From assembly GCF_947259025.1 (NCBI RefSeq), contig NZ_CAMYKO010000002.1, forward strand, positions 62,001-126,000: a DNA stretch of 64,000 nt, read 5' to 3'. Source of the DNA: an uncultured Methylophaga sp. (GTDB lineage: Bacteria > Pseudomonadota > Gammaproteobacteria > Nitrosococcales > Methylophagaceae). Positions 56,076 through 64,000 of the stretch are shown piece by piece (the first letter of the stretch is position 1; each line of letters opens with the position of its first letter). A program made the translations under genes and the position numbers. Under the pieces are notes generated by a model, which saw nothing but the letters and a program-made list of their open reading frames with translations, was not told the origin of the DNA and made no database searches.

Positions 56076-56747
56076 CTGCAAAACGCCGTCCATCAGTGTC
56101 ATGATGCGATCCATTTTGCCCGCCAGCTCGGTATCGTGAGTGACGATCACCAGCGCGGTACCCAGATCGGCATTGAGCTGCAGCAACAGATCGAACATTG
56201 ACTGTGCGGTGCGGTGGTCAAGATTACCGGTAGGTTCGTCTGCCAGCAGACACGCAGGTTCAGTGATCAAAGCCCTTGCCATCGCCGCACGCTGGCGCTC
56301 ACCGCCGGAGAGTTCACTGGGCTTGTGCTCCAGCCGGTGGCCGAGCCCGACCTTTTCCAGCAGATCACTGGCTTTCTGCTGCGCCGGTATCGGCGCCTCA
56401 CCACCAATTACCAGTGGCATGGCGACATTTTCCACCGCAGTAAACTCCGGTAAAAGATGATGAAACTGGTAAACAAAGCCCAGTTGCTGATTTCGCAGGC
56501 GACTAGCAGCTTTGTGATTCAGTGCGTGAATATCTTCACCATTGACCAGCACCTGACCTTGACTGGGTGTATCCAGACCGCCCAAAAGGTGCAGCAGCGT
56601 GCTTTTACCCGAGCCGGAACTACCGACAATGGCCAGCCGATCTCCCTTGTGAACGCTGAGGTTGATATTGTCCAGCACATGGGTTTGCAGACCGCCATCG
56701 GTAAACGATTTAGCCAGGTTGATCGATGTCAGAACCGCATCAGTCAT
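56064..56747 (-). CDS. lolD: Lipoprotein-releasing ABC ATPase LolD
   Basis: The ATPase that powers release of outer-membrane lipoproteins from the inner membrane to LolA. The 227-aa protein has Walker [18 protein letters not shown], the LolD-typical [17 protein letters not shown] loop, signature [15 protein letters not shown] and Walker [13 protein letters not shown]. It overlaps the membrane subunit gene by 8 bp. Confidence 0.96.
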   Translation of the reverse strand: MTDAVLTSINLAKSFTDGGLQTHVLDNINLSVHKGDRLAIVGSSGSGKSTLLHLLGGLDTPSQGQVLVNGEDIHALNHKAASRLRNQQLGFVYQFHHLLPEFTAVENVAMPLVIGGEAPIPAQQKASDLLEKVGLGHRLEHKPSELSGGERQRAAMARALITEPACLLADEPTGNLDHRTAQSMFDLLLQLNADLGTALVIVTHDTELAGKMDRIMTLMDGVLQSES

Positions 56748-57987
56748 AACGTAAAGCCTCGGCCGGTTTCACCTGGGCAGCACGCCAGGAAGGATAGAGC
56801 GTAGAAAGAATGGATAGTACAAAAGCTGTCACCGCAATGATAGTGACATCCTGACTCTGCAGGTCAGAGGGCAGGCTGCTGATGTAATAAACATCGGCGG
56901 GCAGGAACTGGTAGCCCAGCAGGCTCTCCAGTTTGGAGATTAAAGTCTCGATATTAAGCGCCAGTAGTATGCCGCCTATCACCCCAAGTCCCGTACCTAT
57001 CAAGCCGATGAGCGTGCCCTGCACCATAAATATGCCCATCACTTTGCCCGGCGTCATGCCCAGTGTTCTGAGAATCGCAATATCCGCCTGTTTATCGGTG
57101 ACCATCATCACCAGGGTGGAGACAATATTGAAAGCTGCCACCGCCACGATTAGCATCAGGATGACGAACATCACGGTTTTCTCGGTTTTCAGCGCGCGGA
57201 AGAAATTGGCGTGCTGGTAAGTCCAGTCGGCACCACGGTAATGCGTAGGCACATCCTGCATTACATCACGCAGCAGTTGCGGGGCACTGAACACATCATC
57301 AAACTCCAGCCGCAGGCCGGTGACCCGCTCGGGAATACGGAACAGTTTGGCGGCATCATTGATATTCATGACCGCCAGTGCGCTGTCGTACTCATACATG
57401 CCGATTTCAAAAATACCGCTAACGGTCAGTCGTTTCAGACGCGGGATAATGCCAGCCGGGGTGGGGCTGACATGCGGCGTAATCAGCGTGATCTTATCGC
57501 CGGTGACGACGCCCATAGCGGCCGCCAGATCCTTGCCCAGCATAATGCCAAAACTGCCTTCCTCAAGATCCGCCAGTTGGCCCTGAACAACCTTGTCACC
57601 AATGCTGGATACAGTTTGCTCCATCTCCACATCAATGCCGCGCACCATGGTGCCGCGCACCCGGTTGCCCTGACTCAGCATGGCCTGGCCTTCGACGAAG
57701 GGCGCTGAGTCCACCAGTTCCGGATGATCCTTAATACGGTCGCGCAGGCCCTCCCAGTCTTCCAGGGTGCCGTCGGCACCGGTAATAAAGGCATGGGAAG
57801 TCATGCCCAGAATGCGTTCCTTTAATTCTTTTTCAAAGCCGTTCATTACCGATAACACGGTAATCAGCGCCGCCACACCCAGTGCCACACCGAGCATGGA
57901 GGTCAGCGAGATAAAAGAAATAAAGTGATTGCGGCGTTTTGCCCGTGTGTATCGCGAGCCGATATAGAGACTGAGGGGTCTGAACAT
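56740..57987 (-). CDS. LolC/E-family lipoprotein release permease (probably a LolF-type single subunit)
   Basis: A 415-aa FtsX-fold permease with four helices (about 25-45, 270-295, 320-345, 380-400) and a large periplasmic loop. The N-terminus [41 protein letters not shown], seen in parts, is LolC/E-like. Only one such gene lies next to lolD, so the complex may be a homodimeric LolF type. It could equally be LolC with LolE elsewhere; sequence alone does not settle this. Confidence 0.9.
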   Translation of the reverse strand: MFRPLSLYIGSRYTRAKRRNHFISFISLTSMLGVALGVAALITVLSVMNGFEKELKERILGMTSHAFITGADGTLEDWEGLRDRIKDHPELVDSAPFVEGQAMLSQGNRVRGTMVRGIDVEMEQTVSSIGDKVVQGQLADLEEGSFGIMLGKDLAAAMGVVTGDKITLITPHVSPTPAGIIPRLKRLTVSGIFEIGMYEYDSALAVMNINDAAKLFRIPERVTGLRLEFDDVFSAPQLLRDVMQDVPTHYRGADWTYQHANFFRALKTEKTVMFVILMLIVAVAAFNIVSTLVMMVTDKQADIAILRTLGMTPGKVMGIFMVQGTLIGLIGTGLGVIGGILLALNIETLISKLESLLGYQFLPADVYYISSLPSDLQSQDVTIIAVTAFVLSILSTLYPSWRAAQVKPAEALRYD

Positions 57988-58051
57988 AACTGCGCCAAAT
58001 CAGAAAGGAAAGAGGACCGGCCCGGTACTGGGCCGGCCTGCCAGGGTATGA

Positions 58052-58714
58052 CTATTTTGCGTGAACGGTTCGGGTACCGTCTTCGCTGCCCACCAGCAAT
58101 ACATCAGCCGGGCGCATCGCAAACAGACCGTTAGTCACCACGCCGACGATATCGTTCAGGGTTTTTTCCAGTTTAATCGGCTCCATGATATCCAGGCCGT
58201 GCACGTCCAGGATGACATTGCCATTATCGGTAACATAACCATCACGATAGACCGGCTGACCGCCCAGTTTGACGATTTCACGGGCAACATAGCTGCGCGC
58301 CATTGGAATCACTTCTACGGGTAGCGGGAATTTGCCCAGGATATCCACCTGCTTGCTGGCATCGACAATACAAACAAACTGCTTGCTGGCCGCGGCAATA
58401 ATCTTTTCACGGGTCAATGCGCCGCCGCCACCTTTGACCAGTTCCAGGTAGGCATTGGACTCATCAGCGCCGTCAACATAGACTTCTATTTCGTTGCATT
58501 CATTAAGGTCGAAAACCGGAATGCCCAGGTCTTTCATTTTCTGGGTGGAAGCTTCAGAACTGGACACCGCGCCTTCGATGCGGCCCTTGATGGTGGCCAG
58601 GGCATCGATAAAGTGGTTGACGGTGGAACCGGTGCCCACACCGACCACCCCGTCGCCCTTGATATATTCCAGGGCCGCCCAGGCCGCCTGCTTTTTCATT
58701 TCATCAGCATTCAT
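58052..58714 (-). CDS. rpiA: Ribose-5-phosphate isomerase A
   Basis: Interconverts ribose-5-phosphate and ribulose-5-phosphate. The 220-aa protein has [13 protein letters not shown] (phosphate loop), the [10 protein letters not shown] region, DGADE and the catalytic Lys in [12 protein letters not shown]. Divergent from ilvA. A promoter is predicted at 58759-58788. Confidence 0.97.
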   Translation of the reverse strand: MNADEMKKQAAWAALEYIKGDGVVGVGTGSTVNHFIDALATIKGRIEGAVSSSEASTQKMKDLGIPVFDLNECNEIEVYVDGADESNAYLELVKGGGGALTREKIIAAASKQFVCIVDASKQVDILGKFPLPVEVIPMARSYVAREIVKLGGQPVYRDGYVTDNGNVILDVHGLDIMEPIKLEKTLNDIVGVVTNGLFAMRPADVLLVGSEDGTRTVHAK

Positions 58715-58758
58715 TTACGCTTCCTCTTGTTCTTTGAGACTTAAAAATAATCCCGGCA

Positions 58759-58788
58759 ATTATAGAGATAAATCAGCGTCAATGGTAA
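58759..58788 (-). promoter_or_regulatory. Candidate sigma70 promoter for rpiA
   Basis: On the minus strand: TTACCA (58788-58783), an 18-bp spacer, TATAAT (58764-58759), 45 bp before the rpiA start. The perfect -10 makes this a good candidate. Confidence 0.45.
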
Positions 58789-58873
58789 CGTAAGCGTCTG
58801 CTTCAACCATAATGAATCTGTCACGTTCTGCGTCCTGGATGCTGATACGGACAACCATAAAGACTGAAATGGA

Positions 58874-60394
58874 ATGGCAATGCTAACCGGATACGTAGAA
58901 AAAATTCTCAAGGCCAGAGTCTATGATGTCGCCCAGGAGACACCGCTGGACGTCATGCCGCGCCTGTCGAAGCGACTTGATAACACGATTCTGCTCAAGC
59001 GCGAGGATTTACAGCCGGTATTTTCTTTCAAGCTGCGCGGCGCATATAACCGCATGAACCAGCTCAGCGATGAAGAAAGAAAACGTGGCGTGGTCTGTGC
59101 GTCGGCCGGTAACCATGCCCAGGGCGTGGCTTTGTCGGCCCACAAAATGGGCATTTCCGCGATTATCGTCATGCCCAAAACCACGCCGCCGATCAAAGTC
59201 GAAGCGGTGCGTGCGCTGGGCGCGGAAATCAGCCTGCATGGCAACAGCTACGATGATGCCGGCGCTTTTGCCCGCGATATTGCCGATAAAGAAGGCCGTA
59301 CCTATATCCACCCCTATGATGATCCGGAAGTGATCGCCGGCCAGGGCACCATTGCCATGGAGATCATCCGTCAGCATCCGGATCCGCTGCACGCGATTTT
59401 TGTACCGGTGGGCGGCGGTGGTCTGATTGCTGGTATTGCCGCTTACGTCAAAGCTTTCTGGCCGGAGATCAAAATCATTGCGGTGGAGCCGGCTGATGCT
59501 GCCAGCCTCAAAGCCGCGCTGGATGCCGATGAGCGGGTCAAACTGGAGCAGGTGGGCCTGTTTGCTGACGGCACTGCGGTCAGACAGGTTGGCGCCGAGC
59601 CTTTCCGTATCTGTCGTGAGACCGTGGATGAAGTGGTCACGGTTGACAGTGATGAACTGTGCGCGGCCATTATGGATATCTTTGAAGATACCCGTTCGAT
59701 CGCCGAACCTTCCGGTGCATTGGCCGTGGCCGGGGTGAAGAAATACCTGGCTGATAATCCGATGCACAATCAGCACATGGTGGTCATCGACAGCGGCGCC
59801 AATATCAATTTTGACCGCTTGCGTCATGTGGCTGAACGCGCAGAAATCGGTGAACGCCGTGAGGTCTTGTTTGCGACTGAAATTGATGAGCGGCCCGGCA
59901 GTTTCCAGGAATTTTGCAAAATGCTGGGCGACCGCGGCATTACCGAATTCAATTACCGTTATGCCGATGACCAGCAAGCCCAGGTGTTTGTCGGTGTGCG
60001 TATTAACGGCAAGGATGAAGAACGTCAGCAACTGTTTGAATTGCTCGACAAGGGCGGATATGGCTGGGTCGATTTCACCGATAATGAAATGGCCAAGCTG
60101 CATATCCGTTATATGGTCGGCGGTCATGCGCCACAGGTGGATAATGAACGCCTGATCCGCTTTGAATTCCCGGAACGCCCCGGCGCCTTGCTGCGCTTTT
60201 TGACCCGTATCGGCAAGCGCTGGAATATCAGCCTGTTCCATTATCGCAACCACGGTGCGGCCTATGGCCGGGTGCTGGTGGGTATTCAGGTGCCGGCTAA
60301 TTACGAAGCAGAATTCCAGACCTTCCTCGACACCCTCGGCTACAGCTACTGGGAAGAAACGGACAATCCGGCCTATCCGCTGTTTCTGAAATAA
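58874..60394 (+). CDS. ilvA: Biosynthetic threonine ammonia-lyase (threonine dehydratase)
   Basis: Deaminates threonine to 2-oxobutyrate, first step of isoleucine synthesis; the enamine intermediate it releases is a RidA substrate. The 506-aa protein has the PLP lysine in SFKLRGAYNRM, the glycine loop GGGGLIAG and two C-terminal ACT-like regulatory modules (about 325-500, REVLFATEIDERPGSFQEF and RLIRFEFPERPGALLRFL) for isoleucine feedback. ATG 58874 and 58880 are both possible; the latter has a GGA ribosome site at better spacing. Confidence 0.96.
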   Translation: MAMLTGYVEKILKARVYDVAQETPLDVMPRLSKRLDNTILLKREDLQPVFSFKLRGAYNRMNQLSDEERKRGVVCASAGNHAQGVALSAHKMGISAIIVMPKTTPPIKVEAVRALGAEISLHGNSYDDAGAFARDIADKEGRTYIHPYDDPEVIAGQGTIAMEIIRQHPDPLHAIFVPVGGGGLIAGIAAYVKAFWPEIKIIAVEPADAASLKAALDADERVKLEQVGLFADGTAVRQVGAEPFRICRETVDEVVTVDSDELCAAIMDIFEDTRSIAEPSGALAVAGVKKYLADNPMHNQHMVVIDSGANINFDRLRHVAERAEIGERREVLFATEIDERPGSFQEFCKMLGDRGITEFNYRYADDQQAQVFVGVRINGKDEERQQLFELLDKGGYGWVDFTDNEMAKLHIRYMVGGHAPQVDNERLIRFEFPERPGALLRFLTRIGKRWNISLFHYRNHGAAYGRVLVGIQVPANYEAEFQTFLDTLGYSYWEETDNPAYPLFLK

Positions 60395-60496
60395 GCAGTG
60401 ACTTGCGGCTTGCCGCAGCCTGTGATTAGCTGATGGCAACAGCGCCAACAGAGGAGATCGCCATGATCCTGTGCAGCCTGACAGTGGTTGGCTGAA

Positions 60497-61723
60497 ATGA
60501 GCCTTGCCACCAGTCTGATGTGGCTGGCTTTGTTGGTATTGCTGGCCCTGTTGCTTCGCCCCTTGAGTGAACGCTGGCATCTGCCTTTTGCCGGCCTGTT
60601 GATTGCGCTCGGCTTTGTCGGCAGCGAACTGGTGGTGGCCGCCGGTTTTGATACCGGTATTCGCTACCACAGTTTTCATGACCTGATTTTCTATGTGCTG
60701 CTGCCTTTGCTGATTTTTCAGGCTGCTTTGAGTATTGATACGCTGGCCGCCCGTCGTCACTGGCTGCCCGTGTTATTGCTGGCCTTTCCGTTGATGATGC
60801 TGGTGCTGTTTATCAGCGGCTGGCTGATGTTTCTGGGTATTGCGCACGCTAGCGGATTTCCCCTGATAGCGGCGATGCTGACCGCAGTTTTACTGGCTGC
60901 CACCGATCCGGCCGCGGTAGTCGGCACGATGCGAAGGCTGGGGGCACCAGCGCGGCTATGTATTCTGCTGGAAGGGGAGTCGCTGCTCAATGATGCGCTG
61001 GCGATAGTGGCTTTCAGCGTTGTGCTGCAACTGGCGCTGATGCCAGCCGCGCAATTTTCCCCTGCTGCAGTATTGCAGCAGTTTGTGCTGGTACTGGCCG
61101 GCGGACTGGCCGTAGGCGGGGTGTTCGGCCTGCTGGCTACAAGTCTTATCAAGCGCTTCAGCGATAATGTGTCACAGGCAGTCGTGACCCTGAGTCTGGC
61201 CTACCTGTCTTTTTTGCTGGCAGAAACCGTGCTGGGGGTATCCGGGGTAATGGCTGTGCTGGTCACCGGCTTGATGCTCAATCACCAGCTCCGGGTACAG
61301 CGTGAAGCGGCGCAAACCCTGTTTATCGACAGCTTCTGGCAACTCAATGTTTTTATCGCTGAGGCGCTGATGTTTTTACTGATGGGGGTCACCATTACCG
61401 TCAGCATGTTCAGTGATAACTGGCTGGCGATGTTGATAGCCATCGCCGCCGTGGTGACTGCCAGACTGATGATGGTGTGGAGCGGCGCACTGCTGTTGTG
61501 GCCGCTGAAAGCGCAAAGACTGAGCTGGCCTGAGCAAAAGCTGTTACTGGCAGGCGGACTGCGCGGTGCTGTCACCTTGGCCCTGGTGTTGTCGCTGCCC
61601 ACCGAGTTGGACTACTGGTGGACGATCCAGTCGATGGTCTATGGCGTCGTCTTGTTCACCTTTTTTGTGCAGGCGCCGCTGATACCGCGCCTGCTCAAAA
61701 GCGATCAGTTCAAGTCGAGCTGA
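60497..61723 (+). CDS. CPA1 family Na+/H+ antiporter
   Basis: A 408-aa inner membrane antiporter with about 12 helices. The ion-site signatures AATDPAAVVGTMRRL and LLEGESLLNDALAIVAF are NhaP-like. Unlike the CvrA-type gene at 31.7 kb it lacks a cytoplasmic RCK domain. It overlaps the convergent SIMPL gene by 19 bp. I start at ATG 60497; a TTG at 60488 is upstream. Confidence 0.9.
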   Translation: MSLATSLMWLALLVLLALLLRPLSERWHLPFAGLLIALGFVGSELVVAAGFDTGIRYHSFHDLIFYVLLPLLIFQAALSIDTLAARRHWLPVLLLAFPLMMLVLFISGWLMFLGIAHASGFPLIAAMLTAVLLAATDPAAVVGTMRRLGAPARLCILLEGESLLNDALAIVAFSVVLQLALMPAAQFSPAAVLQQFVLVLAGGLAVGGVFGLLATSLIKRFSDNVSQAVVTLSLAYLSFLLAETVLGVSGVMAVLVTGLMLNHQLRVQREAAQTLFIDSFWQLNVFIAEALMFLLMGVTITVSMFSDNWLAMLIAIAAVVTARLMMVWSGALLLWPLKAQRLSWPEQKLLLAGGLRGAVTLALVLSLPTELDYWWTIQSMVYGVVLFTFFVQAPLIPRLLKSDQFKSS

Positions 61724-62397
61724 ATACTGCCGCGCACCGTGACCGAGACTTCATTGCTGCCGCCAGCTAAGGCTGCCGGCGCTCCCTTACTGGCCACATC
61801 GGCCGACATCATAGCGGCGCGTTCCATGACGGGTCTGGGACTGAAATAATTACCGTCAATCGACAGGTTGACCAGCTCATATCCACTGCGATCAAACTCG
61901 CTGGCAATCAGGCTGGCTTTATCCCTGAAGTTGGCAATGGCCTGCTTCAACAGGTCCTGTTTAACCTGTTCGGCCTTGTCATCGGAGACCTGAAACTGCA
62001 TCGCCTGGATATTAGCCAATGAGCTGATATCGGCAATGAATTGACTCATCTGATCAAAATTACCGGTTTCCAGCGTCAGTTGCTGTGAGACCTGCCAGGA
62101 GCTGATGTTGCCGTTTTTGTATATAGGGCGGGTGTTATAACTGGAGGTCTCGGCTTCGATATCTTTGAAGTTTTTGACGGCGTCCAGCACCAGCGCGGTT
62201 TTCTGGTTGACCAAGTCAGTGAGCTGTGCCGGGTCACGGCCATCTTCAATCACCTGCAGGCGGGTGACCAGTTCATCATTGTCGACATCCTGACTGGCAC
62301 TGGCATCAAGATTGACGATGCCTAGCTGCATTTGCTGATCAGCCACAGCCAGCGGGGACAACAGAAATAGGGTGAGAAAGGCGAGGGTGGGTTTCAT
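61705..62397 (-). CDS. SIMPL (DUF541) domain exported protein
   Basis: A 230-aa exported protein: a Sec signal (to about 20, LAVA) then a SIMPL/DUF541 domain with NLDASASQDVDNDEL, repeated strands and ending ITVRG-like VSVTVRGSIQLDLN. E. coli YggE, a relative, affects oxidative stress and biofilm; the molecular role is unknown. I start at ATG 62397 with AAGGA upstream. Overlaps the antiporter by 19 bp tail to tail. Confidence 0.87.
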   Translation of the reverse strand: MKPTLAFLTLFLLSPLAVADQQMQLGIVNLDASASQDVDNDELVTRLQVIEDGRDPAQLTDLVNQKTALVLDAVKNFKDIEAETSSYNTRPIYKNGNISSWQVSQQLTLETGNFDQMSQFIADISSLANIQAMQFQVSDDKAEQVKQDLLKQAIANFRDKASLIASEFDRSGYELVNLSIDGNYFSPRPVMERAAMMSADVASKGAPAALAGGSNEVSVTVRGSIQLDLN

Positions 62398-62557
62398 AAG
62401 CAATCCTTGTTCAGAGCGGAGGCGGGTGTTAAGACAAACTCAATTAGGGTAAGTTTTCATATATCATGCTGACAACGCAAGCACGAAGCTTGGCTAATTC
62501 GGCCTTTTCGTGAAACGCATTCAATTTACCTGACTTAATCTTTAACAGAGGACTTAC

Positions 62558-63268
62558 ATGAAAGCAGAACAAAAGATCCTGCCTGATTCAGCCAAGCTGA
62601 TTGAAGCGGCTGCCGAGCATTTTGTCGCCACAGCCCGCGCCGCCATTGCCAAGCGCGGTGTGTTTTATGTGGCTTTGGCTGGTGGTTCCACACCCAAAGG
62701 GCTGTATCAGAAGCTGGCGACTTCACCTTATACCGAGCAGATCGACTGGTCCCGCGTACACCTGTTTTTCGGTGATGAACGCTGTGTTCCGCCGACCCAT
62801 GATGACAGTAACTTCAAGATGGCCCGTCATGCCCTGATTGATCATGTGCCTATCCCGGCCGAAAACGTGCACCGCATGCCCACGGAAACCGTCGATGCAC
62901 AGGCGGTGGCCGAGCAATATGCCGAGACCATGGCAGAGGTGATGGACGGCGCACCCTTTGATTTGCTTTTGCTGGGCCTGGGTCCGGATGGGCATATCGC
63001 TTCTTTATTCCCGGAAACGCTGGCGCTGGATGTCACCGACACGCTGACCACCAGTCTGTTTGTGGAAAAATTTGAATCCTGGCGGGTCACCATGACCTAC
63101 CCGGTCATTAATGCCGCCCGTCAGGTGATTGTCTTTATTTCCGGCGAAGCCAAAGCTGCCATCGTCAAAGACATCACCAGTGAGGCGGTCACAGGATTGC
63201 CGGTACAGCGACTGGCGCCAGAAAACGACTACTTCTGGTTTATGGACGAGGCGGCCGCCGGGCAGTAA
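62558..63268 (+). CDS. pgl: 6-phosphogluconolactonase
   Basis: Hydrolyses 6-phosphogluconolactone in the oxidative pentose phosphate or Entner-Doudoroff pathway. The 236-aa DevB-type protein has VALAGGSTPKGLYQ at about 33-46, the FGDERCVPP motif, and LLGLGPDGHIASLFP. AGAGGAC precedes the ATG. Two bases separate it from glk, so glucose phosphorylation and its oxidation are co-expressed. Confidence 0.96.
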   Translation: MKAEQKILPDSAKLIEAAAEHFVATARAAIAKRGVFYVALAGGSTPKGLYQKLATSPYTEQIDWSRVHLFFGDERCVPPTHDDSNFKMARHALIDHVPIPAENVHRMPTETVDAQAVAEQYAETMAEVMDGAPFDLLLLGLGPDGHIASLFPETLALDVTDTLTTSLFVEKFESWRVTMTYPVINAARQVIVFISGEAKAAIVKDITSEAVTGLPVQRLAPENDYFWFMDEAAAGQ

Positions 63269-63270
63269 GC

Positions 63271-64000
63271 ATGGGGCATTTGCTCGCAGCCGATATCGGC
63301 GGGACCAAAACCCTGTTGCAATTAACAAGGGCAGACGGGGAGGTGGTCTCGCGGCAGCGCTTTAACAGCGGTGACTATGACGACTTCGGGCAGCTGCTGT
63401 CAGCCTTTCTGGCAGCGCTGGATGCGGCTTATCCGATCGATATTGCCTGTCTGGCAGTTGCCGGGCCGGTGTCAGAGCGCAGTGCCAGAGTGACCAATCT
63501 GCCCTGGCAGCTTCACGCTGATGAGCTCGAGACTCAGCATGGCATCAGCCGGGTTATTCTGTGCAATGATTTTGAAGCGGTGGGTCACGGTATTGCCGCT
63601 TTGAAGGATGAAGATCTGCTGATCCTGCAAGCAGGGCAGGAATCAGCCGGGCCCCGCGCTGTGATTGGCGCTGGAACCGGGCTGGGGCAGGCCTACCTGA
63701 TTGAACAGGGCCCGGGCTGGCTGGTCTATGCCACCGAAGGCGGGCACAGCGATTTTGCGCCACTGGACCGAACTCAGGTGCGCTTACTGGAAAATCTGCT
63801 GGAGCGCTTCGGTCATGTCTCCTATGAGCGGCTGCTGTCGGGCGAAGGACTGGTTACGATCTACAATTTCCTGCGCGATTACCGGCAGCTGGACGAGGAT
63901 GCCGAATGCAGACTGGCGATGGTCAATCAGGATGCGGCGCAAGCTATCAGTGATTATGCCCGCCGCGGAGACAGGCTGGCGTCAGAAGCCCTGGCTTTGT
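63271..64000 (+). CDS. glk: Glucokinase, 3' end cut by window edge
   Basis: Phosphorylates glucose with ATP. The first 243 codons are visible and the frame is open to the edge. Phosphate-1 motif ADIGGTKTLLQL at 6-17, sugar-binding LAVAGPV and LCNDFEAVGHG, and phosphate-2 IGAGTGLGQAYL are all present, matching the bacterial Glk family (about 320 aa). Starts 2 bp after the pgl stop. Confidence 0.95.
   Translation, partial: MGHLLAADIGGTKTLLQLTRADGEVVSRQRFNSGDYDDFGQLLSAFLAALDAAYPIDIACLAVAGPVSERSARVTNLPWQLHADELETQHGISRVILCNDFEAVGHGIAALKDEDLLILQAGQESAGPRAVIGAGTGLGQAYLIEQGPGWLVYATEGGHSDFAPLDRTQVRLLENLLERFGHVSYERLLSGEGLVTIYNFLRDYRQLDEDAECRLAMVNQDAAQAISDYARRGDRLASEALAL

Noticed and set aside
60404-60417. 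TGCGGC-TT-GCCGCA hairpin after ilvA as terminator
   Set aside because: Two-base loop is sterically poor and no T-run follows.
59009-60760. Very long minus-strand frame (583 codons) opposite ilvA
   Set aside because: It is antisense to a clear ilvA, with composition typical of a shadow frame (many His, Gln and Arg) and no domain.

Overview
This is a compact, gene-dense chromosomal window of about 64 kb. It carries roughly 65 genes, many in overlapping operons, and I see no insertion sequences, prophage, CRISPR arrays, tRNA or rRNA genes. The gene set points to a gammaproteobacterium: spoT with rpoZ and gmk, recG, ubiC-ubiA, bioB-F-H-C-D, metH, slyX, tmcA, rne divergent from rluC, exbB-exbD-msbA-lpxK-ycaR-kdsB, comEC, lolD, and a very long ilvA. 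Two cation/proton antiporters, the long-type LeuA and a pgl-glk pair would fit a marine or haloalkaline organism, perhaps a methylotroph-like lineage. Genus placement is inference only.

Layout. 1-2.0 kb (minus): rph, rdgB and a truncated lipoprotein gene. 2.0-11.0 kb (plus): yicC, gmk, rpoZ, spoT, ridA, recG, ubiC, ubiA and a secreted thermonuclease. 11.0-14.0 kb (minus): an uncharacterised membrane protein, a K+-channel-like protein coupled to a GAF-GGDEF protein, and comF. 14.0-19.2 kb (plus): the biotin operon bioBFHCD, ending in a LapG-like lipoprotein. 19.1-22.1 kb (minus): a GST, a tPilZ-type protein and a PIN-PhoH ATPase. A 600-bp gap follows, containing a hairpin.

22.7-28.5 kb holds two secreted proteins (small unknown; Vgb-like beta-propeller), a PP2C phosphatase-protein kinase fusion, a LysE exporter, an alkyltransferase-like DNA repair protein, RarD and an Lrp-type regulator with a candidate operator. 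28.6-39.4 kb (plus): leuA behind a structured leader, a small acidic periplasmic protein, an LEA-type lipoprotein, a CvrA-type antiporter, metH, slyX and tmcA. 39.4-44.9 kb (minus): rluC, HAD phosphatase, sppA, a 48-aa gene, HDOD, adk, a ketohexokinase-like kinase and a Rieske protein.

45.0-48.4 kb: rne behind a long structured leader, plus a small unknown gene. 48.5-55.5 kb (minus): kdsB, ycaR, lpxK, msbA, exbD, exbB and comEC, an envelope-lipid block. 55.5-64 kb: a DUF2062 protein, a two-gene lolD-lolC/E system, rpiA, ilvA, a CPA1 antiporter, a SIMPL protein, pgl and a truncated glk.

The window is mostly housekeeping. The most interesting unexplained material is the rne leader (Shine-Dalgarno inside an 18-bp perfect palindrome), the Lrp site, the cyclic-di-GMP-related proteins (GGDEF-channel pair, tPilZ, LapG-like, HDOD), the phosphatase-kinase fusion, and several small unrecognised genes. 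I found no convincing wholly new multi-gene system.
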